DNA of 64,000 bases, taken from Actinoplanes sp. NBC_00393 (GTDB lineage Bacteria; Actinomycetota; Actinomycetes; Mycobacteriales; Micromonosporaceae). The notes under the pieces are model-generated. The model was not told the origin of the DNA and did not search any database. It worked only from the letters and a program-made list of their open reading frames with translations. The stretch is from assembly GCF_036053395.1 (NCBI RefSeq), contig NZ_CP107942.1, positions 3,934,501 to 3,998,500 on the forward strand, read 5' to 3'. This document shows, piece by piece, positions 33,687-42,642 of the stretch. Each line of letters begins with the position of its first letter. The first letter of the stretch is position 1. The translations under genes and the position numbers were made by a program.

Positions 33687-34538
33687 TCAGCCGGCCCGCA
33701 CCGCCGCGCTCAGCAGGCGTTCCAGGCTGGTGGCGGGACAGCCGGTGAGGTCGGTGACGTGGGTGGTCACGCCGGCCAGTTCGCCGGCGGCGATGGCGGT
33801 GTACGTGGAGACCCAGGCGTCGACCTGCCAGCGCGGTGCGCCGTACGCCTCGCGGGACGCGTACGCCTCCGGCACCGTCTCCGCGTGATAGCTGATCTCG
33901 CGGCCGGTCGCCTCGCTCAGCAACGCCGCGACCTCGGCGAGGGTGAGCGCCTGCGGGCCGGTCAGCGAGTAGGTCTGCCCGGCGTGCGGCGCAGGATCGC
34001 GCAGCACGATGCTCGCCGCGTCGGCGATGTCGTCCTGGGCGACCGCGGCGACCCGGCCGTCTGCGGCCGGGCCGCGGATCACGCCGTCGGCGCCGGCCAG
34101 GGCGGGCAGGAAGTCGGCGTACAGGTTGTCGCGCAGGAACGTCGCGGCCAGACCGGACTCGCGGATGTGCTGCTCGGTGGCCCAGTGGTCGCGCGCCAGG
34201 GTGAAGGTCGCGTCCGGCGCGGCGCCGTAGAACGAGATGTAGACCAGGTGCCGGACACCGGCGGCCACGGCGGCGTCGACGAAGGTGAGGTGCTGCTGCA
34301 CCCGGTCGGGTGTCTCGGCGGCCGACACCATCAGCACGGTCTCGATGCCGTCGAGGGCGTCGCGCACCGCGGCGCCGTCGTGGTACGGCGCGAGCACGCT
34401 GGTGCTGTCCGGCAGGCGCGGGGCGCGGGCCTGGTCGCGGACGAGCAGCCGCTGCGGCACGCCGACGGCTGCCAGCCGCCGTGCGACACGTCCACCGAGC
34501 TGCCCGGTGACGCCGGTGACGGCCACGGGAAGAAGCAT
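33687..34538 (-). CDS. NmrA/SDR-type NAD(P)-binding protein
   Basis: 283 residues of atypical SDR (NmrA/QOR2 type). The NAD(P) glycine motif GVTGQLGG is at residues 9-16, with a following Arg-rich pair RLLVRDQARAPRL; then HLVYISFYGAAPDATFTLARDHWATEQHI, TFLRDNLYADFLP and a substrate domain (TYSLTGPQALTLAEVAALL) in the second half. No Tyr-x3-Lys at the usual place, so it may be a redox sensor or quinone reductase rather than a dehydrogenase. ATG 34538. It stands alone between the exporter operon and the hybrid kinase. Confidence 0.86.
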   Translation of the reverse strand: MLLPVAVTGVTGQLGGRVARRLAAVGVPQRLLVRDQARAPRLPDSTSVLAPYHDGAAVRDALDGIETVLMVSAAETPDRVQQHLTFVDAAVAAGVRHLVYISFYGAAPDATFTLARDHWATEQHIRESGLAATFLRDNLYADFLPALAGADGVIRGPAADGRVAAVAQDDIADAASIVLRDPAPHAGQTYSLTGPQALTLAEVAALLSEATGREISYHAETVPEAYASREAYGAPRWQVDAWVSTYTAIAAGELAGVTTHVTDLTGCPATSLERLLSAAVRAG

Positions 34539-34640
34539 GATCCGATCCTAGGGGGTCGCGCGCGGTGCCGTACGGCGGCATTTGCCCTGAAGGGTCTATT
34601 CCCGTCGAACCCGGCCGACAGCGGCGCCGGCAGGCAGAGA

Positions 34641-36974
34641 ATGGAACCTGCGACATGCGGTACGGGGATGGTGATCGTCGTGGTCGCGCAACAGAACAGC
34701 CACAAGAGATCGGCCACCGACGCCATCGTCGGCTGCGACACCGAGGGCCGGATCACCGCCTGGAACCGGGCGGCCGAGCGGATCTACGGCTACCGCTGTG
34801 CCGAGGTGCGCCGCCGGCCGGTGACGATGATGTTCCCCGCCGACGTCGCCGACCGGGACTGGCAGATGTTCCAGGCGGCGCTGCGCGGTGTCACCACCAG
34901 CCAGCTGCGCACGGACCGGCTGCACAAGGACGGGACCCGCATCCCGGTCCGGATGTCGTTCGCTCCACTGGAGGGCGTGGACGGGTCGGTGCGCGGCGTC
35001 GTCAGCGTCGGGCACGAGCTGACCGACGAGATCAAGTCCGAGGCGCGGATGGCGGCGCTGCTGCAGGCGACACCCGACGCGATCGTCGGCCTGCACCGCG
35101 ACGGGCGGATCGCGTTCGCGAACCGGTCCTGCGAGAAGCTGCTCGGCTACCGCCCGGACGAGCTGATCGGCCGGCAGGCCCGGATGCTGTTCCCCGAGGA
35201 CGTCCGCGCCGCCATGATCGATCTGCGGGAGCGCCTGTTCGCGGACGCGGAGCTGCGCGCGCAGACCCACACCGTGCCGACCCGGATCCTGCGCAAGGAC
35301 GGCATGGTGCTGCCCAGCGAGACCACGCTCAGCTGGCACGACGAGCCGGGCGAGCCACTGATGATCGCCGCGATGCGGGACCTGTCGGAGCTGCACCGGG
35401 CGGAGTCGCGCCTGCGGGCCCTGCTGGAGGCGGTGCCGGATGCCATCACCGGCATCGACGCGGACGGCCGGATCGTGATGGTGAACCAATGCGCCGAACA
35501 GTTGCTCGGCTATCCGCGCAGCCAGTTGCTCGGCCGGCCGTACACCCCGCTTCTTCCCGACAGCGAGCGGGAGCGCGCCGCTCAGGCCGTCGCCGCTGCG
35601 TTCGCGGCGCGGGAGCAACGGACGGTGGCGTACGCCGACGTGATCCGCGCCGACGGCAGCCTGGTGTCCACCGAGAACATCCTCACCCGCTTCGACACCG
35701 GCGGCGAGTCCATCCTGCTCATTCTCGGGCGCGACATCACCGACCGGGTCGCGGCGGAACGGGAGCGGGTCCGCCTGATCGAGCAGGTGCAGCGGCAGCG
35801 CGCCGAGCAGGCCATCCTGCGGGCCCAGCGGCTGGAGACGCTCGGCCGGCTCGCCGGCGGCGTGGCCCACGACTTCAACAACCTGCTCGCGGTCATCGCC
35901 AACTACGCCGACCTGCTTCACGAGGAGGTCACCGAGCTGGCCGGCGCCGACCCGCAGCGCTGGAGACCCTTCGGCGAAGATCTGGCCCGGATCCAGCAGG
36001 CGGCCCAGCGCGGCGCCGCACTGACCCAGCAGCTGCTGACCTTCAGCGGTCGCGACCTCAATCGGCCCCAGGTGCTGGCGCCCGCCGCAGCGCTGGAACG
36101 GTTGCTGCCCGCGCTCCGGACCGCCGCCGGGGAGCTCCACGCGATTACCACGGACACCGCCGCCGAGTTGTGGCCGATCCTGCTCGACCCCGGCCAACTC
36201 GAACAGATCCTGGTCACGCTGACCGCCAACGCCCGTGACGCGCTGCCGGACGGCGGCCCGATCCGCATCGCCGTCGACAACTTCCGGGCCGCACCGGGCG
36301 ACCCGGCCTACCAACCGCCGCCGGAGCCGGAGCAGCGCTACCTGCGGCTGCGGGTGATCGACGACGGAACCGGCATGACCTCCGAGGTCGCCGCCCGCGC
36401 CTTCGAACCGTTCTTCACCACCAAGGCGAAGAACTCCGGAGCGGGACTCGGGCTGGCCGCCGTGCACGGCATCGTCGGGCAGGCCGGCGGCTGTCTGGCC
36501 ATCGAGTCCCGGCCGGGCGCCGGAACCACCATGACGGTCCTGCTCCCGGCCACCGACCGGACGCCGTCCAGCCCGGCACGGACCGGCACCGGACCGGCGG
36601 AGCCGCCACCGCGCGTCGTGTTGCTGGTCGACGACGAGGAGGGCGTCCGCGAGTCGACCGCACGGCTGCTGACCCACCACGGCTACCAGGTGCTGACCGC
36701 CCACGACGGCCTGGACGCCCTGCGCCTCGCGCAGCAGCACCGCGATCAGATCGACGTGCTGCTCACCGACCTCGTGATGCCGAAGATGCACGGCGGTGAG
36801 CTGGCCCGCCGCGTCGCCGATCTGATCCCCGGTGTCCGGGTGATCTTCATGTCCGGCTACGCCGAACCGCTGCTCGACACCGCGCCGACCGACTCGGCGG
36901 TCCCGCTGCTGAAGAAGCCGTTCACCACGGCCGACCTGTTACGGATCGTGACAGCAGGGACACCCTCACGGTGA
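34641..36974 (+). CDS. Hybrid sensor histidine kinase, three PAS domains plus receiver
   Basis: 777 residues, soluble (no membrane segment). PAS 1 about 23-128 (ATDAIVGCDTEGRITAWNRAAERIYG), PAS 2 about 135-250 (TPDAIVGLHRDGRIAFANRSCEKLLG), PAS 3 about 258-370 (VPDAITGIDADGRIVMVNQCAEQLLG), then HisKA with His410 in GGVAHDFNNLL, HATPase (NARDALPDGG, DDGTGM, GAGLGLAAV) and a C-terminal receiver with DDEEG, phospho-acceptor Asp710 in LLTDLVMPK and Lys in LLKKPF. PAS pockets could bind haem, flavin or small ligands, but none is evident. ATG 34641 follows GGCAGGCAGAGA; ATG 34668 is possible. STAS-type genes follow after 81 bases. Confidence 0.92.
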   Translation: MEPATCGTGMVIVVVAQQNSHKRSATDAIVGCDTEGRITAWNRAAERIYGYRCAEVRRRPVTMMFPADVADRDWQMFQAALRGVTTSQLRTDRLHKDGTRIPVRMSFAPLEGVDGSVRGVVSVGHELTDEIKSEARMAALLQATPDAIVGLHRDGRIAFANRSCEKLLGYRPDELIGRQARMLFPEDVRAAMIDLRERLFADAELRAQTHTVPTRILRKDGMVLPSETTLSWHDEPGEPLMIAAMRDLSELHRAESRLRALLEAVPDAITGIDADGRIVMVNQCAEQLLGYPRSQLLGRPYTPLLPDSERERAAQAVAAAFAAREQRTVAYADVIRADGSLVSTENILTRFDTGGESILLILGRDITDRVAAERERVRLIEQVQRQRAEQAILRAQRLETLGRLAGGVAHDFNNLLAVIANYADLLHEEVTELAGADPQRWRPFGEDLARIQQAAQRGAALTQQLLTFSGRDLNRPQVLAPAAALERLLPALRTAAGELHAITTDTAAELWPILLDPGQLEQILVTLTANARDALPDGGPIRIAVDNFRAAPGDPAYQPPPEPEQRYLRLRVIDDGTGMTSEVAARAFEPFFTTKAKNSGAGLGLAAVHGIVGQAGGCLAIESRPGAGTTMTVLLPATDRTPSSPARTGTGPAEPPPRVVLLVDDEEGVRESTARLLTHHGYQVLTAHDGLDALRLAQQHRDQIDVLLTDLVMPKMHGGELARRVADLIPGVRVIFMSGYAEPLLDTAPTDSAVPLLKKPFTTADLLRIVTAGTPSR

Positions 36975-37055
36975 CACGGTTGCGACCATGGAGCCCGAGG
37001 GCGAGGCTGAGGTAACCGTGCCGCGCGTTCCGCGGCACCCCTTTCGAGTGCGGGC

Positions 37056-37925
37056 ATGGCCGTTGTGGACCCTGATGCTGATAGCCGGTTGTTCCGATGG
37101 GTGAGATCAGTTCGGCCCTCCGTCGCTGCGCCGCACCTGCTCGACCCCTTCGATCAGGAACGCGGTGAGGGCGTCGGCGTCACCCTGGACGTGGAGTCGT
37201 CGACGGTCACGCTGGCCGTCCACGGCCGCTGGGGCAACGATTTGCGCCGCGACGTGCACACCGCGCTGCGCAAGAGCCTGAGCGAGCACCCCCATCACCT
37301 CTTCATCGACCTGCAGGACCTGCAGGATCCGCACGCGGCCAGCGTCGGCACCTGGCTCGCGGCCCGCCGGAGGTGCGCGGGGCTGAACCCGGGAGTTCTG
37401 GTGACCCTCTGCACAGCTGCCGACACCGCACTCACCGCCCGGCTGTTCCGTACCGGCGCCAACCGGTTCCTGCGGATCTTCCCCGACCTCGCTCAGGCCC
37501 GCGCCGCCGTCGTCGACACACCGTTGCCCGACCGCATCTACCTGCCGCTCGACGCGGTGCCCGGCTCGGCGGCGCGGGCCCGCGCCGCCGTCACCGATGC
37601 CTGCGCCTCCTGGCAGCTGCCGAATCTGCACGACCGGGCCCGGCTGGTGGCCTCCGAGCTCGTGACGAACGCGATCACCCACGCCGGCACTCCGCTCGCC
37701 CTGGTCGTCGCTCATCGCGGCGATGCTCTGCAGGTGATCGTGCGTGACGGCGTGGCGGTCCTGCCCCGACGACCCGAACTGCCGGCCACGTGGCCCGGCC
37801 CGGACCTGCCGCCACGCGGGCTGGGCCTGGCCGCGGTGCATGCGGCCGCGACCGTCTGGGGCGCGATGCCGACGCTCGAGGGCAAGGCGGTGTGGGCCGC
37901 CATCCGTCCCGAGGTGCGGCGATGA
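37056..37925 (+). CDS. STAS-like plus HATPase (RsbW-type) fusion
   Basis: 289 residues. The first half (about 40-155) resembles a STAS/anti-sigma-antagonist fold (VTLDVESSTVTLAVHGRWG, HHLFIDLQDLQDPHAASVGTWL), but without the phospho-Ser motif. The second (about 160-285) is a GHKL ATPase of the RsbW/SpoIIAB type: N box ASELVTNAITHAG (199-211), G1 VRDG and G2 RGLGLAAVHAAA. It would act as an anti-sigma kinase or PAS-partner switch. ATG 37056 is assigned; RBS weak. The stop overlaps the next gene (ATGA). Confidence 0.85.
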   Translation: MAVVDPDADSRLFRWVRSVRPSVAAPHLLDPFDQERGEGVGVTLDVESSTVTLAVHGRWGNDLRRDVHTALRKSLSEHPHHLFIDLQDLQDPHAASVGTWLAARRRCAGLNPGVLVTLCTAADTALTARLFRTGANRFLRIFPDLAQARAAVVDTPLPDRIYLPLDAVPGSAARARAAVTDACASWQLPNLHDRARLVASELVTNAITHAGTPLALVVAHRGDALQVIVRDGVAVLPRRPELPATWPGPDLPPRGLGLAAVHAAATVWGAMPTLEGKAVWAAIRPEVRR

Positions 37926-38275
37926 GAACACACGCCGAGGGCCCGGCCGGCAACGATCCGGTGATGCCGGACGCCGTCGCGACCGTGCACGGCGACACCC
38001 TGACCCTGCAACTCACCGGCGACATCGACGCCTTCACCGCGCCCACCCTGCTGGAGCAGGCACACAAGATCGTCGCCTCCGGCACGGTACGCCACGTCGA
38101 TGTGGACCTGACCGAGGTCACCTTCAGCGACGCCGCCGCCGTGCGGGCCCTCAGCCGTCTCGCCGCGGAGGCCACCGACCGCAGGGCCAGCTTCGGGATG
38201 CGTGACGCGCGGCCGCACATCCGGTGGTTGCTTCAGCAGGTCGGGGCCGGCCACCTGCTCACCGAGCCCGACTAG
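37922..38275 (+). CDS. STAS-domain anti-sigma-factor-antagonist lacking the phospho-Ser
   Basis: 117 residues. RsbV/SpoIIAA-type STAS fold (ATVHGDTLTLQLTGDIDAFTAPTLLEQ, then VDVDLTEVTFSDAAAVRALSRL). In the usual D-S-S/T-G/A phosphorylation motif the Ser next to Asp70 is Ala71, so it cannot be phosphorylated there by an RsbW-type kinase. It may be a constitutive antagonist or a signalling scaffold. ATG 37922 overlaps the stop of the upstream fusion protein. Its TAG stop is shared with the convergent BCCT gene in a CTAG. Confidence 0.85.
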   Translation: MRTHAEGPAGNDPVMPDAVATVHGDTLTLQLTGDIDAFTAPTLLEQAHKIVASGTVRHVDVDLTEVTFSDAAAVRALSRLAAEATDRRASFGMRDARPHIRWLLQQVGAGHLLTEPD

Positions 38276-39846
38276 TCGGTGGCACGCTCCGGGCGTACCG
38301 TGCGGACCGCGTCACCGAGTCCGTGCGGGCGTGCCCGACGCGGCCGGGCACCGGCCGCCGGATCACCGGCCATCTCCTTCACCAACGACGCCGCGAGAGC
38401 GAGCAGCACCACGACGAACGGCAGGGCGATGACGATGGTGGCCTGCTGCAGCGCCTGCAGACCGCCGGCGAGCAGCAGACCCGCGGCGACCGCGCCCATC
38501 AGCACACCCCACATCACCACCAGCAGCCGGTGCGGGCGCAGCGCGCCGCGCGAGGACAGTGAGGCGAGCACCAGCGACGCCGAATCGGCGCTGGTGATGA
38601 AGAAGGCACCGACCAGCACCATGGCCAAGGTGGTGGTCACCGCGGCCAGCGGCAGCGCCTCGAAGAGGCCGAACAGCGCGTACTCGGCGCCGTCACGCAG
38701 GTCCGCGACCAGGTCGGCGGAGCCGGAAGCCTGGGTACGCAACGCGCTGCCGCCCATGATCGAGAACCAGACCGCGCTCGCGCCGCTGGGCACCAGCAGC
38801 ACACCGACGACGAACTGCCGCACGGTGCGGCCCCGCGAGATCCGGGCGATGAACGTGCCCACGAACGGCGCCCACGAGATCCACCACGCCCAGTAGAACA
38901 GCGTCCACGCGCCCATCCAGTCCGGGTCGGAGAACGCTCCGGTGCGCGTCGACATGACCAGCAGATTGTTCAAATAGTCCCCGACCGCCGCCGGCAGCAC
39001 CTCCAGGGTGTAGACCGTCGGCCCGATCACGAACACGAAGACCATCAGCAGTACGGCCAGACACACGTTGATCGTCGACAGCCATTTGACGCCGCGCTGC
39101 AGACCGGAGAAGGCCGACGCGCAGAACGCCGCGGTCAGCCCGCCGATGATGATCAGCTCGACGGTCCGGGTGTCCGGGACCCCGGCGACGATGCCGAGGC
39201 CGGCCGCCACCTGCAGGGCGCCCAGGCCCAGACTCGTGGCGCTCCCGAACACGGTTGCGAAGATCGCCAGCAGGTCGACCACCCGGCCCGGCAGGCCGTC
39301 GGCACGCGCGCCGAGCAGCGGCCGGAACGCCGCCGAGAGCTGAGTGCCGCGCCCTTTGCGAAACGTCGAGTAGGCCAGCGCCAGCCCGGCGATCGCGTAG
39401 ATCGCCCACGGGTGCAGGGTCCAGTGGAACAGGGTGTACTGCATCGCGACCGACGCCGCGTGACCGGTCTGCGGCACCGCCCCGGACGCCGGCGGCGGCG
39501 ACGCGAAATGTTGAATCGGCTCGGCGACGGCGTAGAACAGCAGGCCGATCCCCATTCCGGCGCTGAACATCATCGCCACCCAGGCCAGCGCGGTGAACTC
39601 CGGCTCGTCCTCGTCGGCGCCGAGCCGGATCCGCCCGAACCGGCCGGCGGCGAGCACCACCGCGAGCACCAGGAACGCGTCGGCGGCCAGCACGAAGAAC
39701 CAGCCGAAGGTGCTGATCGTCCAGCTGAGCCCGGCGTCACCGGCCCGGGCGACCGCGTCGGGCGCCAGCACGGCCCACACCACGATCGCCAGCACTCCGG
39801 TGGTGCCGGCCAGCACCAGCGGGCGATCCGTGCGAAAGCCGTCCAT
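38272..39846 (-). CDS. BCCT-family betaine/choline/carnitine-type transporter
   Basis: 524 residues, 12 membrane helices. BCCT hallmarks: SAGMGIGLLFYAVAEPIQHF, FHWTLHPWAIYAIAGLALAY, and the glycine/tryptophan-rich segment FYWAWWISWAPFVGTFIARISRG containing the substrate-binding aromatic cage. SADSASLVLASL lies in a later helix. It takes up osmoprotectants with Na+ or H+. The N-terminus is short and the C-terminus is Arg-rich and short (about 30 residues), so osmoregulation by the tail is uncertain. ATG 39846. Confidence 0.94.
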   Translation of the reverse strand: MDGFRTDRPLVLAGTTGVLAIVVWAVLAPDAVARAGDAGLSWTISTFGWFFVLAADAFLVLAVVLAAGRFGRIRLGADEDEPEFTALAWVAMMFSAGMGIGLLFYAVAEPIQHFASPPPASGAVPQTGHAASVAMQYTLFHWTLHPWAIYAIAGLALAYSTFRKGRGTQLSAAFRPLLGARADGLPGRVVDLLAIFATVFGSATSLGLGALQVAAGLGIVAGVPDTRTVELIIIGGLTAAFCASAFSGLQRGVKWLSTINVCLAVLLMVFVFVIGPTVYTLEVLPAAVGDYLNNLLVMSTRTGAFSDPDWMGAWTLFYWAWWISWAPFVGTFIARISRGRTVRQFVVGVLLVPSGASAVWFSIMGGSALRTQASGSADLVADLRDGAEYALFGLFEALPLAAVTTTLAMVLVGAFFITSADSASLVLASLSSRGALRPHRLLVVMWGVLMGAVAAGLLLAGGLQALQQATIVIALPFVVVLLALAASLVKEMAGDPAAGARPRRARPHGLGDAVRTVRPERATD

Positions 39847-39917
39847 CCCCGCAGTCTTTCAGCTGCACAGCGGCCGGTTCTGAGAATTCGCGGCTCTGGA
39901 ATGTCTCATTACGCCTA

Positions 39918-39933
39918 GTTACCGTCCGGTAAC
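39918..39933. promoter_or_regulatory. Palindrome GTTACCG-TC-CGGTAAC
   Basis: A 16 bp perfect inverted repeat with two-base spacer, in the divergent region between the BCCT transporter and the lipase. TTACCG/CGGTAA half-sites are typical of TetR-family operators. No TetR gene is adjacent, so the regulator would be encoded elsewhere. Confidence 0.5.
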
Positions 39934-39965
39934 CACGTTCGACGCCGAGTCACCGGAGGCCGGAC

Positions 39966-41282
39966 ATGTCCGTACGCACCCGCATCCTCGCCGCAACGCT
40001 CACCGCAACCATCGTCGGCGCCGCCGTCGCCCCGCCGCCCGCACAGGCCGCCGTCACGTCCCGCGGCGTCACGATCCCCGCCTTCTACACCCCGCCCGCG
40101 ACCCTGCCCGGCGCCGACGGCGCCCTGATCCGCACCGAACCGCTTCCGCTCGCGCTGTCGCTGCCCGGGATCACCGGCACGCTGCCCGGCCGCGCGACCC
40201 GGATCATGTACAAGTCCACCGACTCGACCGGCAACCCGGTCGCCGTGACCGGCGCCTACCTGGAGCCGGCCGCCGCCTGGCGGGGCGCCGGACCGCGTCC
40301 GCTGGTCGTGCTCGCCCCCGGCACGATGGGCCAGGGCGACCAGTGCAGCACCTCGCTGGCCCTGCAACGCGGACTCGTCCTCGGCGTGGACCAGGGCCAG
40401 ACCACGGTGTCGATCGGCTACGAGGTCCTGGCCATGTACCGGCTGCTCGCCAGGGGCGTCGCGGTCGTGCAGACCGACTACCCCGGGCTCGGCGCCACCG
40501 ACCGGCTGCACACCTACGTCAACCGGGTCGATTCCGGGCATGCGGTGCTCGACGCCGCCCGCGCCGCCAAGGCGCTGCCCGGCACGTCGCTCACCGCCAG
40601 GTCGGCCGTCGGCCTGTACGGCTACTCGCAGGGCGGCGGCGCGGTCGCCTCGGCGGCGGAACTGCAGTCGTCGTACGCCCCCGACGTGCGGCTGAAGGCC
40701 ACCTACGCGGGCGCCCCACCGGCTGACCTGCACGAGGTCACGGCGGCGATCGACGGCAGCGAACTGCTCGGCGCGCTCGGCTGGTCGGTCAACGGGTTCG
40801 CCCAATCCGAGCCCGGCCTGCAGCCGCTGCTCGACGAGTACGTCAGCGACGCCGGCCGGGCCGCGCTCAAGGACCTGTCCACCATGTGCGTCGGGGACGC
40901 GATCTTCGGGTACGCCGGCAAGCGCAGTTCGGGGTGGACAAAGAACGGGCAGACGGTCAGTCAGATCATCGAGGCGGAACCGCGGCTGCGGGCGTACATC
41001 GATCGGCAGCTCCTCGGCACCCGCAAGCCCGCCGGGGTGGTGCGGGTGGCCACCGGCGTCAACGACAACCTGGTGCCACACGCCCAAGCCCGCACGATGG
41101 CCGCCGACTGGTGCCGCCGTGGCGGCGACGTCGTGTACGCCCCGGTCAGCCTGCCCCGCACCGGCAGCCCGCTGATCAACCACTTCGGCCCGCTGCTCAC
41201 CGACCAGGGCACCGCCGTCGACTGGCTGACGCTCCGGCTCGCCGGCCTGCCGGCCCTCTCCACCTGCGCGATGCTGCGCTGA
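39966..41282 (+). CDS. Secreted lipase/esterase of the LIP family
   Basis: 438 residues. A signal peptide of about 28 residues (RTRILAATLTATIVGAAV..AQA) exports it. The alpha/beta fold is LIP type (fungal/actinobacterial secretory lipase): LVVLAPGTMGQGDQC, VQTDYPGLGATD, nucleophile Ser in LYGYSQGGGAVASAAEL, and acid/base residues in TGVNDNLVPHAQARTMA and LINHFGPLLT. Paired cysteines suggest disulphides. ATG 39966. It probably hydrolyses lipid or polyester substrates outside the cell. A strong hairpin follows. Confidence 0.9.
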   Translation: MSVRTRILAATLTATIVGAAVAPPPAQAAVTSRGVTIPAFYTPPATLPGADGALIRTEPLPLALSLPGITGTLPGRATRIMYKSTDSTGNPVAVTGAYLEPAAAWRGAGPRPLVVLAPGTMGQGDQCSTSLALQRGLVLGVDQGQTTVSIGYEVLAMYRLLARGVAVVQTDYPGLGATDRLHTYVNRVDSGHAVLDAARAAKALPGTSLTARSAVGLYGYSQGGGAVASAAELQSSYAPDVRLKATYAGAPPADLHEVTAAIDGSELLGALGWSVNGFAQSEPGLQPLLDEYVSDAGRAALKDLSTMCVGDAIFGYAGKRSSGWTKNGQTVSQIIEAEPRLRAYIDRQLLGTRKPAGVVRVATGVNDNLVPHAQARTMAADWCRRGGDVVYAPVSLPRTGSPLINHFGPLLTDQGTAVDWLTLRLAGLPALSTCAMLR

Positions 41283-41288
41283 GCACGG

Positions 41289-41337
41289 CTGGTCAACAGG
41301 GCTGCTTCCGGACCCGCGAAACAGCCCTGTCAACCAG
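41289..41337. terminator. Bidirectional hairpin between lipase and antiporter
   Basis: Arms of 16 bases (41289-41304 and 41322-41337, core ACAGGGCTG/CAGCCCTGT) with two mismatched positions and a 17-base loop. It starts 7 bases after the lipase stop and covers the last codons of the convergent antiporter gene, so it could end both transcripts. Confidence 0.72.
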
Positions 41338-42534
41338 CCCAACCGGAAGGCCGCCGAACAGCAGCACACCACCGACCACCGTGATCGTCATGGCCGTCAG
41401 CGCGGTGTCCGCCAGCTCACCGGCCGGCAGATCGTTGAACGCCAGCAACCCGAACACCACCGACGACGTGCCGCGCGGCCCGATCGCGGCCAGCGCCAGC
41501 CGCTCGCGTCTGCTCAGCGCCGAGCCGATCGCCGCCAGCTGCACCGGCACGAACCGGACCACGGTCAGCACGGCCACGCAGAACAACACGATCCGCCAGC
41601 TCACCCCGTCGCGCACCGCCAGCACCGTGGCATTGCCCAGGTAGAGCCACATGCCGATGGTGAGCAGCGCGGTCACGTCCTCCAGCAGCTGCAGATCGTC
41701 CGTGGTGTGCACTTCCTTGATCCGCCGCCGGGGAACGACCTCGCGCAGGTAGCGGAAGGTGATGCCGCAGACGAACGACGCCACGAACCCGTTCCCGCCG
41801 ACCGCGACGGTGGCCGTGTAGCTCAACAGCGGCGCGACCACCACGGCGATGCGCCGCGACTGCCCGGTCATCCAGCCGGCCCGCTGCGTCACGTTCATCA
41901 GCGAGGCGATCGCCGCGCCGAACAGCAGACCCGACACGATCGCCGTCACCGCGCTGGGCACCGCCGTGCCCAGGGCCTCCATCGGGGTGTCGGCCTGCGA
42001 CGAGGTCCCGGCCAGGATCAGCGCGAACGCGAACACCGGGGAGACGAAACCGTCGTTGTAGCCACTCTCCACGCTCAGCACCCCACGCACCCGGGCCGGC
42101 ACGAAACCGCCGGCCAGCAGGGACTCGGCCGGATTCAGATCGATGGGTACGAGCATGCAGGCGATCAGTAGCAGGGCCGGCCAGCCGAACGTGGCGGGCA
42201 GCAGCACCGCGCCGAGCAGGAACGCCACCGCGATGCTCAACGGCAGGGCGAGGACCAGCATCCGTACGGCCAGACCCGGCTCGTCCCCGAGCAGCCGTCC
42301 CCCGCCGATCTTCGTGGCGTCGACGAACAGCAGCACCGCGAGGATCACCTCGGCCGCGTGCTGGGCGACCTCCGAGTTCAGCGTCTCGACGACCGTGTTG
42401 CCCGGGTGCAGCCCGACCACGATCCCGGCCAGCACCATCACCAGCGGAAGCTGAACGTGCCAGCGCCGCAGCCGCCCGGCGACGAGCGCCCACACACCGG
42501 TCACCGCCGCGATCACGACCAGGCTGAGGATCAT
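41293..42534 (-). CDS. Na+/H+ antiporter, CPA1 (NhaP-like)
   Basis: 413 residues, about 12 helices. Signatures are AAEVILAVLLFVDATKIG, ESGYNDGFVSPVFAFALIL (the E-S-x-x-N-D-G motif of CPA1), GGNGFVASFVCGITF and IGPRGTSSVVFGLLAFNDLPAG. It exchanges Na+ or K+ for H+ to control pH. There is no long cytoplasmic tail, unlike eukaryotic NHEs. ATG 42534; divergent from the adenylate kinase by 108 bases. Confidence 0.93.
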   Translation of the reverse strand: MILSLVVIAAVTGVWALVAGRLRRWHVQLPLVMVLAGIVVGLHPGNTVVETLNSEVAQHAAEVILAVLLFVDATKIGGGRLLGDEPGLAVRMLVLALPLSIAVAFLLGAVLLPATFGWPALLLIACMLVPIDLNPAESLLAGGFVPARVRGVLSVESGYNDGFVSPVFAFALILAGTSSQADTPMEALGTAVPSAVTAIVSGLLFGAAIASLMNVTQRAGWMTGQSRRIAVVVAPLLSYTATVAVGGNGFVASFVCGITFRYLREVVPRRRIKEVHTTDDLQLLEDVTALLTIGMWLYLGNATVLAVRDGVSWRIVLFCVAVLTVVRFVPVQLAAIGSALSRRERLALAAIGPRGTSSVVFGLLAFNDLPAGELADTALTAMTITVVGGVLLFGGLPVGLVDRAVSRVRKQPC

Positions 42535-42642
42535 TGCTCGGTCGACCGTACCGGGCGACGGTTACCCACTTTGGTGGCTATTCGTGTTTCCGGCGCATTT
42601 CTAGACTCCAGATTCCCGTCGCCGGATGCGTTGGAGTCTCCG

